Source: Paenibacillus donghaensis
GTDB lineage: Bacteria > Bacillota > Bacilli > Paenibacillales > Paenibacillaceae
NCBI RefSeq assembly: GCF_002192415.1
Contig: NZ_CP021780.1
Coordinates: 496,001 to 560,000 of the forward strand
DNA length: 64,000 bases
Direction of reading: 5' to 3'
The notes beneath the pieces were generated by a model, which made no database searches, was not told the DNA's origin, and worked only from the letters and a program-made list of their open reading frames with translations. Of this stretch, positions 42,301 through 49,621 are shown piece after piece; position 1 is the stretch's first letter, and the number at the start of each line of letters is the position of its first letter. Position numbers and translations under genes: made by a program.

Positions 42301-43936
42301 CAGCGGAGACGGTATGGCTGAACTGAAGGCAGAGGTTACGCTGGCAGGGGCATCCGCAACCAAGGTGTTCCAGGTTACTGTAGTACAGCAAGCCGGAAAT
42401 GCGCTGGAGGATGGGTTGGTGGCTGCTTTTGATTTTGAAGGCAATCTGCAGGAAGCGGCAAGCCGGACCTCGGCTGGGATAACAACCGGAAATCTGCTGA
42501 ACACTGCCGGAGGAACGATAACTTACGGCGAAGGAATGAACGGTCAAGCCGCTGTCTTCAACGGAGACTCAGGGGTGCGGCTTCCAGACGGACTTATTGC
42601 AGGCAACACGTATACGGTGTCGATGTGGCTGAATCCGCAGCAATTAACGGCGCATACAACCGCCTTCTTCGGGGCAGCGTCGCAGAACAACTGGATCAGC
42701 CTGCTGCCTGCGGGGACTGCCTCAGCGGCGGAATCCATGCTCTGGTTCGGCAGCAATGCTTGGTATAGCGCAGGTATGGGCAGCCAGATCAAGACCAATC
42801 AATGGAATCATCTGGCATTCACCTATGACAAGGGAGCGGTGAAGGGCTACCTGAATGGAGTGCTTCAGTATGAAGGCACTGGCTTCACTGATGTGTTCAA
42901 TGGATCAGAGGGTGTGTTTAGCCTTGGGGTTAATTATTGGGATGCAGCTTATAAGGGCAAGATCGATGCCTTGCGAATCTATGAGCGGGCTCTCTCGCCC
43001 GAGAGCATTGGATGGCTGGTGAGCGGAGAGCCTGACCCGGATGTGAAGGTCAGCGAGATTTCTTATGACACGTCGGAGCAGGAAATTAGTGTAGGAGACA
43101 CGTATACTGCGGCGGTTCGCGTCCTGCCTGGCAACGCAGGGAATAAGGCGCTGATCTGGAGCTCCAGTAATCCTTCCATTGCCAAGGTGGACGGCGCAAC
43201 CGGAGAAGTCACCGGCGTATCGCTGGGCACAGCGGTGATTACGGCAACGGCGGCGGATGGCGGTGGCGTGTCGGCAAACTACAGCGTTAAGGTGACAGAT
43301 GGTCTTGTGGCGCATTATGCTTTTGACGGGAATCTGGCAGATAAGCTGGGCAGAGAGGGCGAAGGCACCGTGACCGGCAGCAGACTGGATGCCGTCACCG
43401 TCGGAACCATTACCTATAGTGACGGGATTGCCGGCCAAGCTGCTGTATTTGACGGAGCCTCCGGCATCCGCCTGCCGGACGGCCTGCTCGATAGCGGAGT
43501 ATATTCTGTGTCGATGTGGCTGAATCCGGCGGAACTGACGGCTTATACGCCTGCCTTCTTCGGGGCGGCAACGCTGGACAGCTGGATCAGCTTCCTGCCG
43601 ATCGGCGGCACGAAGCACACGATGCTCTGGTCAGGCACAGCCTGGTACGATGCAGCCACGAAGCTGACGCTGCAGACTGGACAATGGGCACATGTTGCAT
43701 TTACAGTCAATCATGGAGCAGTGAACGTATATGTAAATGGCAAGCTGGGGTATTCCGGCAGCCAATTCCCGGATATTTTCCAAGATAAGAAGGCGGTCTT
43801 CGGCCTGGGTGTTAACTATTGGGATACTCCATATAAGGGTATGATGGATGAACTGAAGATCTACAGTATGGCGCTTACAGGAGAACAGATTGAGGCGGAT
43901 TATAGCTTGGGATTGCTGGAAGGGCCGGGTCTATGA
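39323..43936 (+). CDS. Surface-anchored SLH / GH43 / LamG multidomain glycosidase
   Basis: 1537 residues. Signal peptide; three SLH motifs (about 37-205; HWAEQDFRKWVDKGLIKGDG, ITRAEF twice) for cell-wall anchoring; a beta-rich region (210-410); a Pro/Thr linker (430-480); a GH43 five-bladed propeller from D490 (VHDPSIIKEG) through VVDPDVFFDKDG to RIEAPMVNYDP; a GH43-associated domain (about 825-935); an Ig-like domain; two LamG-type domains (about 1035-1235 and 1325-1530) with a Big_2 domain (SEISYDTSEQEISVGDTYTA) between. GH43 of this kind usually cuts arabinan. A cre-like site upstream suggests catabolite repression. Confidence 0.9.
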   Translation: MKQPNKFLAAILSVGLLMPGPIMSAAGSTGSTEEVDFRGHWAEQDFRKWVDKGLIKGDGAGGYKPDQSITRAEFMALCNRLFNFEALSGREFTDVPASSKNYQDVQKAVAAGYIQGYSDGRISPEQAVSRQEAAVVFSRLFHLDPSARNSSKLKDVPGLPDWSRQAVDTLVSSGYVNGYEDGSFQAYRPITRAEVVRLMNRLSGEIVNQPGTYTMAEAGNVIINRQNVVLENTRIAGNLYLTEGIGEGEVVLNNVKVEGTIVANGGGANSIILNNTEAAKLRVAKKNGKLRVLAKGSSRIPLTELYSGGKLEEDVSLTGAGFSRVVVNETLPQDAAVTLSGTFDQVDVKARNETRIHLAAGSIGQMTLHHKTVLQVDQNAEIRELLVEGDERIVVTGSGKVTFDPQYASRIDRESAAPAASAVAVASSAPGGGYIADPSTGGATAPAATPTPTPAATPLPTGEPTPVPTSVPTAVPAATPPVFTNVSVHDPSIIKEGDTYYVFGSHLGAAKSKDLMNWTLIDSGVTPSNKLFKSETSDVTVELAEALDWAKTDTLWAADVIQLADGKYYMYYNACEGSQPLSAMGIAVADDMEGPYKDLGIFLKSGATGYDATVLPNVVDPDVFFDKDGKLWMVYGSYSGGIFILEMDPVTGFPLEGQGNGKHLLGQNHSRIEAPMVNYDPVTGYYYLYVTFGGLDAVGGYNMRVARSLNPDGPYVDYEGQDMINAHGPAGSFFDDAAIEPYGVKLFGNFLFSNLNAEVDFPTYGYVSAGHNSVYYEPESGKTFNVFHSRFPFRGEAHEVRVHQMLMNEDGWPVAAPHRYAGESAAAVTEPEIAGSYQFINHGKDITAEIKPAVEVALLADGTVAGAVTGTWELKDDYYADLYLNETVDGHNVQSAYKGVFLRQWDSTRQTHVMTFSALSNKGVAVWGSQIESLSNQQLVTNAAYQLSLGDTSRVYDDLILPSTSVRGAAITWTSANEAVVTAAGKVIRPEAGSGDGMAELKAEVTLAGASATKVFQVTVVQQAGNALEDGLVAAFDFEGNLQEAASRTSAGITTGNLLNTAGGTITYGEGMNGQAAVFNGDSGVRLPDGLIAGNTYTVSMWLNPQQLTAHTTAFFGAASQNNWISLLPAGTASAAESMLWFGSNAWYSAGMGSQIKTNQWNHLAFTYDKGAVKGYLNGVLQYEGTGFTDVFNGSEGVFSLGVNYWDAAYKGKIDALRIYERALSPESIGWLVSGEPDPDVKVSEISYDTSEQEISVGDTYTAAVRVLPGNAGNKALIWSSSNPSIAKVDGATGEVTGVSLGTAVITATAADGGGVSANYSVKVTDGLVAHYAFDGNLADKLGREGEGTVTGSRLDAVTVGTITYSDGIAGQAAVFDGASGIRLPDGLLDSGVYSVSMWLNPAELTAYTPAFFGAATLDSWISFLPIGGTKHTMLWSGTAWYDAATKLTLQTGQWAHVAFTVNHGAVNVYVNGKLGYSGSQFPDIFQDKKAVFGLGVNYWDTPYKGMMDELKIYSMALTGEQIEADYSLGLLEGPGL

Positions 43937-44001
43937 CAGCGGGGGCAGGCGTACTGTCTGATAGACACTTCGCCCTCTCACCATCCTGAGACGTGCGTAG
44001 T

Positions 44002-44050
44002 TAAGCAAGAAGGCCACAGTCACCGCCCGGTGCTGTGGCCTTCTTGCTTA
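44002..44050. terminator. Very stable hairpin between convergent genes
   Basis: An 18-bp perfect stem (TAAGCAAGAAGGCCACAG, 44002-44019, with 44033-44050), with CACCG/CGGTG continuing in the loop. No T tract, but it should stop transcription in both directions. Confidence 0.7.
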
Positions 44051-44092
44051 TGCATGCTCTAGTGGTAAACAATTCAGATTTGAAGACACTTC

Positions 44093-44968
44093 CTAGTTAA
44101 TCTCTATCGTCAGCGAACTGTTGAACTGTGCTCCCGGTGCCAGCGTGATGATGCCGGCTTTATCCTGAATGGCCCCTGTGAAATTCTCTTCATCCGCTAC
44201 ACCATGCCATGGCTCGATGCAGACGAACGGGGCATCCTTCGGCTGCCAAATGCCAAGATCAGGGAATCCCTCGTAGGAAACTAATACACTAGCGTCGGAA
44301 AGTTTGCTTCTTAAAGCGATCTGGCGAGAAGCCACAACCTTGAAGATTAGCGCTCCCTCATAGAACATTTCATGAGACAACGGCAGCACCTGCTCTTCTG
44401 TGAGCACAGGTTCTGTTCTGCCATTGATCAGCAGACCGGAGTCATTCAGGAACAACCGCTCCAAGGTTTCCGGCTCGCCAAACTCCAGATAATAATCCTC
44501 TATACCCCCTTGTCCATTCAGAGGACAGTTGAAGGCCGGGTGTGTTCCAAGCTGGAAGAGAATCTCCTGTTGATCGATATTGTCCACCCTATAGCCAATC
44601 TCCAGCCGGTTGCCACTCAGTGTATAGGTGAGGTAGAGATTGAACTGGAACGGATAGCTGGCCAGCGTGTTCTCATTATAAGACAGCAGGAAGACTGCGG
44701 TAGTGTCGCTTGCCTCTACAAGGGTGAATTCGCTGCGTCTGGCGAAGCCGTGATTGCCCAGCTTATACGTATGTTCCCCAATTTTGATTTCCCCGTTGCG
44801 GACTGCACCGATAATCGGGAACAGCACTGGCGAACGTCCGGTCCAATAGGCGGCATCCCCGCTCCACATATATTCCACCCCGGTATCCTGTCGGCTGAAG
44901 CTGATCAGCTCTGCTCCAAGTGTGCTAATCACGGCCTCGGCCGATTCACTGCGTAACGTTGTGTTCAT
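44093..44968 (-). CDS. LacX-like aldose 1-epimerase family protein
   Basis: 291 residues of the galactose mutarotase fold. The N-terminus (AVISTLGAELISFSRQDTGVEYMWSGD), the RSPVLFPIIGAVRNGEI and LGNHGFARRSEFTL strands, and GTHPAFNCPL with the conserved histidine are those of LacX-type epimerases. These interconvert anomers of sugars or sugar phosphates in the cytosol. It faces the GH43 gene convergently. GAGGCTAACGAA precedes the ATG. Confidence 0.87.
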   Translation of the reverse strand: MNTTLRSESAEAVISTLGAELISFSRQDTGVEYMWSGDAAYWTGRSPVLFPIIGAVRNGEIKIGEHTYKLGNHGFARRSEFTLVEASDTTAVFLLSYNENTLASYPFQFNLYLTYTLSGNRLEIGYRVDNIDQQEILFQLGTHPAFNCPLNGQGGIEDYYLEFGEPETLERLFLNDSGLLINGRTEPVLTEEQVLPLSHEMFYEGALIFKVVASRQIALRSKLSDASVLVSYEGFPDLGIWQPKDAPFVCIEPWHGVADEENFTGAIQDKAGIITLAPGAQFNSSLTIEIN

Positions 44969-45063
44969 TTCGTTAGCCTCCTTATACTACTTTAACTATA
45001 CCTAATATGTTGGTACAATAATAATACTATTTTCATAAAAAAATCATCATAGGATGTGAGGAA

Positions 45064-45470
45064 GTCACGCTATTTTTTAATTTGAATGATATAAGAGATA
45101 TCTGCGGTGAAACTTTTTACAGGCGGGGCAAATCTTATTACGAAGCTCAATTCCTTCACATGAAAAAACAGCATCTAAAACTTCCTATCAGCAGGCAGAC
45201 CAACTGATTTCTTTCTTCAAGGAGCCCCTTGTGGTGGAGGAGACAGTTAATGACGGACTGGTTATTAATCATAAGGAACAGCTGCAGTTTGAATTCATTT
45301 TGAAAGTTAATAAATCTGCGTACAATCACAGCTTTACTCTTGAACTAAAGGTTGGGGTCAAACGGCTCTATGTTGTATCCAAAATCTCGAATTTTCTAGA
45401 GCATTTGGAGCAGGGCAAGCCGCTATATTTCACCAAGCAATTTACCTTTGACCCGTTAAACCAAGAGTAG
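45064..45470 (+). pseudogene. Remnant of an SNF2-helicase N-terminal region
   Basis: Two overlapping frames carry pieces of one protein. The first reads LNDIRDICGETFYRRGKSYY (45082 onward), like the SWIM-zinc-associated start of Firmicutes SNF2 helicases. After about 45180 the next frame reads TSYQQADQLISFFKEPLVVE, then LELKVGVKRLYVVSKISNFL then FTFDPLNQE, like the helicase-associated domain that follows. A frameshift plus internal and C-terminal loss have occurred. An open frame of 79 codons (45231-45470) is the longest surviving piece. Confidence 0.6.
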
Positions 45471-45540
45471 GAGTGCCTGAACCTACCTCTCTTAGAGGAC
45501 GGTAAAGGGAAACAAGGAGCGCCGAAAGGGCAAGTGGGAC

Positions 45541-45670
45541 AGAACCATTAATTTAGTTGCGAAATCGCATCTAATTAATGGTTTTTCTCCGTTTTGAAGG
45601 AAATAGATGCAAAAAGGCATCTAATTTCGTCCTTTGAGCGTTAGAGTACAGATTTACTAGAAATTAGTTG
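45541..45670 (+). repeat. Dispersed repeat family A, third long copy
   Basis: Carries TTTAGTTGCGAAATCGCATC, CCGTTTTGAAGGAAATAGAT and GCATCTAATTTCG, then TTTACTAGAAATTAGTTGCA, in the same order as in the copies at 3605 and 25390. Confidence 0.75.
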
Positions 45671-45677
45671 CAGATTT

Positions 45678-45976
45678 GGTTACTACTTAGGTCCCCTACC
45701 CTCTTCGCTCGTAACCCTCGCTTCGATTTCAGACGGTTGCGGACTCAGGAGCCTCTATTTGCTGTAAATAGGCTGTTTTGCAGGATTAACGGACCCAAGA
45801 GCCTCTATACCACAGTACAACCTTGGGTTAGGTCTTGTTTTGACGACTTAGGGGCTATACGGTCCGTAAGACGTCAAAAGATCACAGATAGGAGGAAATA
45901 GGGGCTATACGGTCCGCTAGAATACAAGTTACCTAGTTCAAGGGCTTGGAGTCTCGCGGGGTCCTAAGTAGTAACC
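45678..45976 (+). repeat. Non-coding 299-bp element with 19-bp inverted ends (MITE-like)
   Basis: GGTTACTACTTAGGTCCCC (45678-45696) and its inverse (45958-45976) match with one mismatch. Inside, TAGGGGCTATACGGTCCG occurs twice 50 bp apart (45849 and 45899), and GAGCCTCTAT occurs twice in the left part. No credible reading frame. Single ends of the same type occur near 25320, 34370 and 57135. Confidence 0.7.
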
Positions 45977-46150
45977 ACTTTCGCATCTATTTGCTCTGAA
46001 CTGAACGTTCCACACAAACTTCCAATCCACGTCAGGCCTAGTCTCCTCACACCTAGTTATAGAAACCGAAACGATTCTAACCCTCTGTTCACAACCTAAA
46101 CTCGGACATAACATACCAGATTATTTCAGCTGAAAAAGAGGCTTATAAGC

Positions 46151-46310
46151 AAAATCAGCGGTTGACTATAAGTGTGAACAGAGCGGAGGGCCCTGCGGGA
46201 TTCTGGAGAAACGATAGGTTACCATCAGGAAATCGGGCTTTAACAGCGATCGTAAGAACCCTCCGAACTCGCAGCGGACTTCTTTCACAAGCAGTCAACC
46301 CGCTGATTTT
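46151..46310. repeat. 160-bp long-range inverted repeat upstream of the amino-sugar operon
   Basis: AAAATCAGCGGTTGACT (46151-46167) matches the reverse of 46293-46310 with one extra G. CGGAGGG/CCCTCCG (46184/46259) extend the stem. The element ends 60 bp before the likely promoter. CTCTGTTCACA (46084) also pairs with TGTGAACAGAG (46172). Confidence 0.6.
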
Positions 46311-46369
46311 AAAATTTAGCCGAAAAAAGAAAAATTATTTCTTTTTTTATTTTATTTCAGGAAAAATAC

Positions 46370-46398
46370 TTCATTATTAATCCATAATCTGCTATACT
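46370..46398 (+). promoter_or_regulatory. Promoter of the amino-sugar operon
   Basis: TTCATT, a 17-bp spacer and TATACT. The -10 is good and the -35 is weak. The leader to the GTG start is about 80 nt. Confidence 0.45.
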
Positions 46399-46483
46399 CC
46401 AGGTGAAAGAGATAGCAATGAGTCAGAAAACATGACATCAATGCGTATTCTCTTCTTACACCAATACTGAGGGGGAATGTTGT

Positions 46484-47812
46484 GTGAGAAACAAGAAAAA
46501 GGGCTTTACGGTATCATTCTTGCTGGTAATGATGATGTCTACGCTGCTTGCCGCCTGTGGAGGAAATGGAAATACGGCCAATACGCCGAATGCGGGGGCC
46601 ACTGGGGAGCCTGGAACCGAAGCCACAACTTCACCCAACGCGGAACCGGTCTCGCTGGAGTTCTGGACCATTGCGCTTCAACCGACGTTCAACGATTATT
46701 TCAATGATCTGATCGCCAAGTATGAGAGCAGTCATCCAGGTGTAACTGTGGAGTGGAAGGATTACCCTTACGATGCGATCTCCCAGCGTCTGCTGACCAG
46801 TACAGCCAGTGGCAAGAGTCCTGATGTCGTGAATCTTAACACCGAATTCGCCAGTCAATTGGGAAGTAAGGGTGCGCTGCTGGATCTGAGCGAGCATCTG
46901 AGTGATGAAGAAGCGAAGAGTTACTTCGAAGGGATTTATAATTCTACTGTTTTTGATGGAAAAGCCTACGCGCTTCCCTGGTACACCGGTACCGAAGTGC
47001 TGTTCATGAATAAAAAGCTGGTGGAAGAAGCGGGTCTTGACCCGGCGAATCCACCGCAGACCCGTGAGGAACTGGTCGAGTGGGCCCGCCAGGTTCATGA
47101 GAAGACCGGAGCCGCCGGCTATGCGCAGCAGCTGGTCTCCAAGCTGTTCCCGATCGACGGGATTTCGATCCTGAACGAGGACAAGACGGCGGCGGCCTTC
47201 AATACGCCGGAAGCCGAAGCGATGATCTCCCAGCTGCGTGACCTGATGGAGGAGGGCGTTGTGCTGAAGGAGGATGCGGATTTCAGCAAGCAGATCCAGT
47301 ATTTCTCCGGTGAGCAGGTAGCCTTCCAGCTGGCCGGTCCGACATTCATCAATTTCATCAAGACTTCCGCACCGGATGTCTACAAGAATACGATTGCTGT
47401 ACCGCTGCCGACAGGCAAGGCGAATCTGCGGCTGTCCAACTCCATGGACCTGGTCGTGCCGCAGAAGTCCAAGAATCCGGAGCAGGCTGTAGAATTTGCT
47501 GCTTATATTACCAATGCCGAGAACCAGACGGCCTTCTCCAAGGTCGCCAACACGCTGCCTTCCAGCAAAGCTTCCATTGATGATCCGTTCTTCACCGAAT
47601 CGGACGGCTCACTCGAAGCCGAAGCCAAGGTAGCCTCCTCGCAGAGTCTCGATAAAGCCACCGATTACATGGTCGGTGTACCAAGTGCGGCGGATATCAA
47701 CTCTGCACTGGCCCGGGGACTGCAGGAGATTCTGATGAACGGGAAGGATATCAAGGCGACGCTGGATGCCGTGGAGAAAGAGGTCAACAACATTCTGAGT
47801 CAGGGATCTTAA
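46484..47812 (+). CDS. Sugar ABC transporter substrate-binding lipoprotein (amino-sugar locus)
   Basis: 442 residues. The signal peptide ends in LLAACGG, a lipobox; a Thr/Ala/Pro-rich spacer (to about residue 50) leads into a family 1 binding protein (LEFWTIALQPTFNDYFNDLI, GKSPDVVNLNTEFA, YALPWYTGTEVLFMNKKL). The GTG start has GAGGGGGA about 8 bp upstream. With GH84 and NanE downstream, an N-acetylhexosamine-containing glycan is the likely cargo, by inference. Confidence 0.9.
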   Translation: MRNKKKGFTVSFLLVMMMSTLLAACGGNGNTANTPNAGATGEPGTEATTSPNAEPVSLEFWTIALQPTFNDYFNDLIAKYESSHPGVTVEWKDYPYDAISQRLLTSTASGKSPDVVNLNTEFASQLGSKGALLDLSEHLSDEEAKSYFEGIYNSTVFDGKAYALPWYTGTEVLFMNKKLVEEAGLDPANPPQTREELVEWARQVHEKTGAAGYAQQLVSKLFPIDGISILNEDKTAAAFNTPEAEAMISQLRDLMEEGVVLKEDADFSKQIQYFSGEQVAFQLAGPTFINFIKTSAPDVYKNTIAVPLPTGKANLRLSNSMDLVVPQKSKNPEQAVEFAAYITNAENQTAFSKVANTLPSSKASIDDPFFTESDGSLEAEAKVASSQSLDKATDYMVGVPSAADINSALARGLQEILMNGKDIKATLDAVEKEVNNILSQGS

Positions 47813-47829
47813 GCTACGCGGAGCAGAAT

Positions 47830-47848
47830 GGGGAGGGGAACCCTCCCC
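47830..47848 (+). terminator. Intercistronic hairpin between binding protein and permease genes
   Basis: GGGGAGGG and CCCTCCCC with a 3-nt loop, followed by TCTATTC. It probably lowers downstream expression or protects the binding-protein mRNA, so that more binding protein than permease is made. Confidence 0.6.
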
Positions 47849-47879
47849 TCTATTCTTGCAAGAGAGGGAGGCGTAGGAT

Positions 47880-48761
47880 GTGAAGAAGGCGATGCGATCG
47901 GAGTCTTTTACCGCTTGGGCGTTTATGGCGCCGGGATTATTGTTTCTGGCGGTTTTTACCTTTTGGCCGATTATTTATGGAATACCGCTCTCATTAACCG
48001 ATTATTCTGTGATTACCGAAACCAATTATGTGGGTCTATCGAATTTCACCCGGGCCTTTCAGGATCATAACTTTATGATTTCACTATGGAACTCACTGGT
48101 GTATGTGCTGGTCGTGCCGGTGATTCAGATTGTGTCGATCTTAATGGCGATTCTGGTCAACAGCCGGATTCCGGGCGTCAAAATGTTCCGGGCCGCTTAT
48201 TATATCCCGGTGGTTACCTCCATGGTCGCGGTGGCGCTGATCTGGAGCTGGCTGCTGGGCAATAACGGGGTTGTGAATTATCTGCTGATGCAGGCGGGAA
48301 TTATTAGTGAACAGGTGTCCTGGCTCTCTACGAGCAGCACCGCGCTGTACGTCCTGATGTTCATTACGATGTGGAAGGGTCTCGGCTATTACATGATGCT
48401 CTATCTCGCGGGACTGCAGGGCATTCCGGCAGATCTGTATGAAGCCGCCCGGGTGGATGGGGCAGGTCCGCTGAAGCTGATTGTTCATGTGACGATTCCG
48501 CTGCTGCGGCCGCATATTCTGTTCTGCACCTTGATCTCGGTGATGGGGGCGATTCGCGTCTTCGACGAGGTGTATATTCTGACCAAGGGCGGACCGGGTA
48601 CATCTACGCTGACCTCCAGTGTCTATATTTTTCAAAAAGGGCTGGAGCAATTCAACTTCGGTTATGCCTCGGCGCTGGGCCTGATCGTCAGTGTGCTGGT
48701 GGGTGCGCTTAGCGTGCTGGTATTCCGGCTCAACCGGAAAGGCGGGGTGAATTCCTATTGA
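47880..48761 (+). CDS. Sugar ABC transporter permease (MalF type, amino-sugar locus)
   Basis: 293 residues with six spans and the EAA loop DLYEAARVDGAGPLKLIVHVTIPLLRP. The N-terminal segment (WAFMAPGLLFLAVFTFWPIIYG) is typical of UgpA/LacF-like permeases. GTG start; GAGGGAGG lies about 10 bp upstream. Its TGA stop overlaps the TTG start of the next permease, so the two are translationally coupled. Confidence 0.9.
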   Translation: MKKAMRSESFTAWAFMAPGLLFLAVFTFWPIIYGIPLSLTDYSVITETNYVGLSNFTRAFQDHNFMISLWNSLVYVLVVPVIQIVSILMAILVNSRIPGVKMFRAAYYIPVVTSMVAVALIWSWLLGNNGVVNYLLMQAGIISEQVSWLSTSSTALYVLMFITMWKGLGYYMMLYLAGLQGIPADLYEAARVDGAGPLKLIVHVTIPLLRPHILFCTLISVMGAIRVFDEVYILTKGGPGTSTLTSSVYIFQKGLEQFNFGYASALGLIVSVLVGALSVLVFRLNRKGGVNSY

Positions 48762-49606
48762 ATCTGACCAGTGTATCCACTAAACGAATCCAAAAAGTCA
48801 CACGTTACCTGATCACCTACATTCTGCTGATCCTGCTCGCCCTGTTTATGATGGGGCCGTTCCTGTGGCTGCTCAGCGTATCGCTGATGCCGGGACGGAA
48901 TGTGTTCGCGAGCCCGCCGGCGATTCTGCCTACCTTCATTGATTTCGACAACTATGTGCAGGTGTGGCAGTTCATGGAGTTCCCGCGTTATATCTCGAAT
49001 ACGGTGATTATCACGCTGCTAGGCGTAGTCTTCAATATTGTATTGTCTTGTCTGACGGCCTATCCGCTGGCGACCTTCCGGTTCAAGGGCCGGAATCTGG
49101 TCTTCACACTGCTGATCTCGACCATGATTATTCCGTCGGCAACGGCGATGATTGTCCATTATCTGACCATTCAGGCGTTCCATCTGGGCAATTCCTACCT
49201 GGGTGTGGTGCTGCCGGCTGCGGTATCGGTGTTCAACATCTTCCTGATGCGCCAGACCTTTCTCGGCGTGCCGATGGATATTCGCGATTCCGGCAAAATG
49301 GACGGAGCTTCCGAATTCCGGATCTTTATCCAGCTTGTCATGCCGCTGGTCAAGCCGGGCATTGCCGTTATTGGGCTGCTTGAAGTGATGGCCTTCTGGA
49401 ACAATTTCCTCTGGCCGATTGTGGTGCTGGATGATCCGCAGAAATATCCGCTGGCGGCAGCACTAACCTATCTGAACGGGCAATTCTCCTATAACTTCGG
49501 CTGGATTGCCGCAGGAACCATGATTTCGGTGCTGCCGATTATCATCGTGTTTCTGTTCACACAGCGATATTATATGGAAGGCATTGCAGGTGCGATCAAA
49601 GGGTAG
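48758..49606 (+). CDS. Sugar ABC transporter permease (MalG type, amino-sugar locus)
   Basis: 282 residues, six spans, EAA loop DIRDSGKMDGASEFRIFIQLVMPLVKP. It starts with TTG overlapping the previous stop by 4 bp. Together the two permeases would form the membrane channel; no ATPase is coded in the operon. Confidence 0.9.
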   Translation: MNLTSVSTKRIQKVTRYLITYILLILLALFMMGPFLWLLSVSLMPGRNVFASPPAILPTFIDFDNYVQVWQFMEFPRYISNTVIITLLGVVFNIVLSCLTAYPLATFRFKGRNLVFTLLISTMIIPSATAMIVHYLTIQAFHLGNSYLGVVLPAAVSVFNIFLMRQTFLGVPMDIRDSGKMDGASEFRIFIQLVMPLVKPGIAVIGLLEVMAFWNNFLWPIVVLDDPQKYPLAAALTYLNGQFSYNFGWIAAGTMISVLPIIIVFLFTQRYYMEGIAGAIKG

Positions 49607-49621
49607 AAGGAGGGAGAACGC

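Noticed and set aside
45668..45901. 77-codon frame
   Set aside because: It lies wholly within the inverted-end repeat element and shows no coding character or ribosome site.
46162..46380. 72-codon frame before the amino-sugar operon
   Set aside because: It spans the long inverted repeat and the poly-T promoter region and has no ribosome site.
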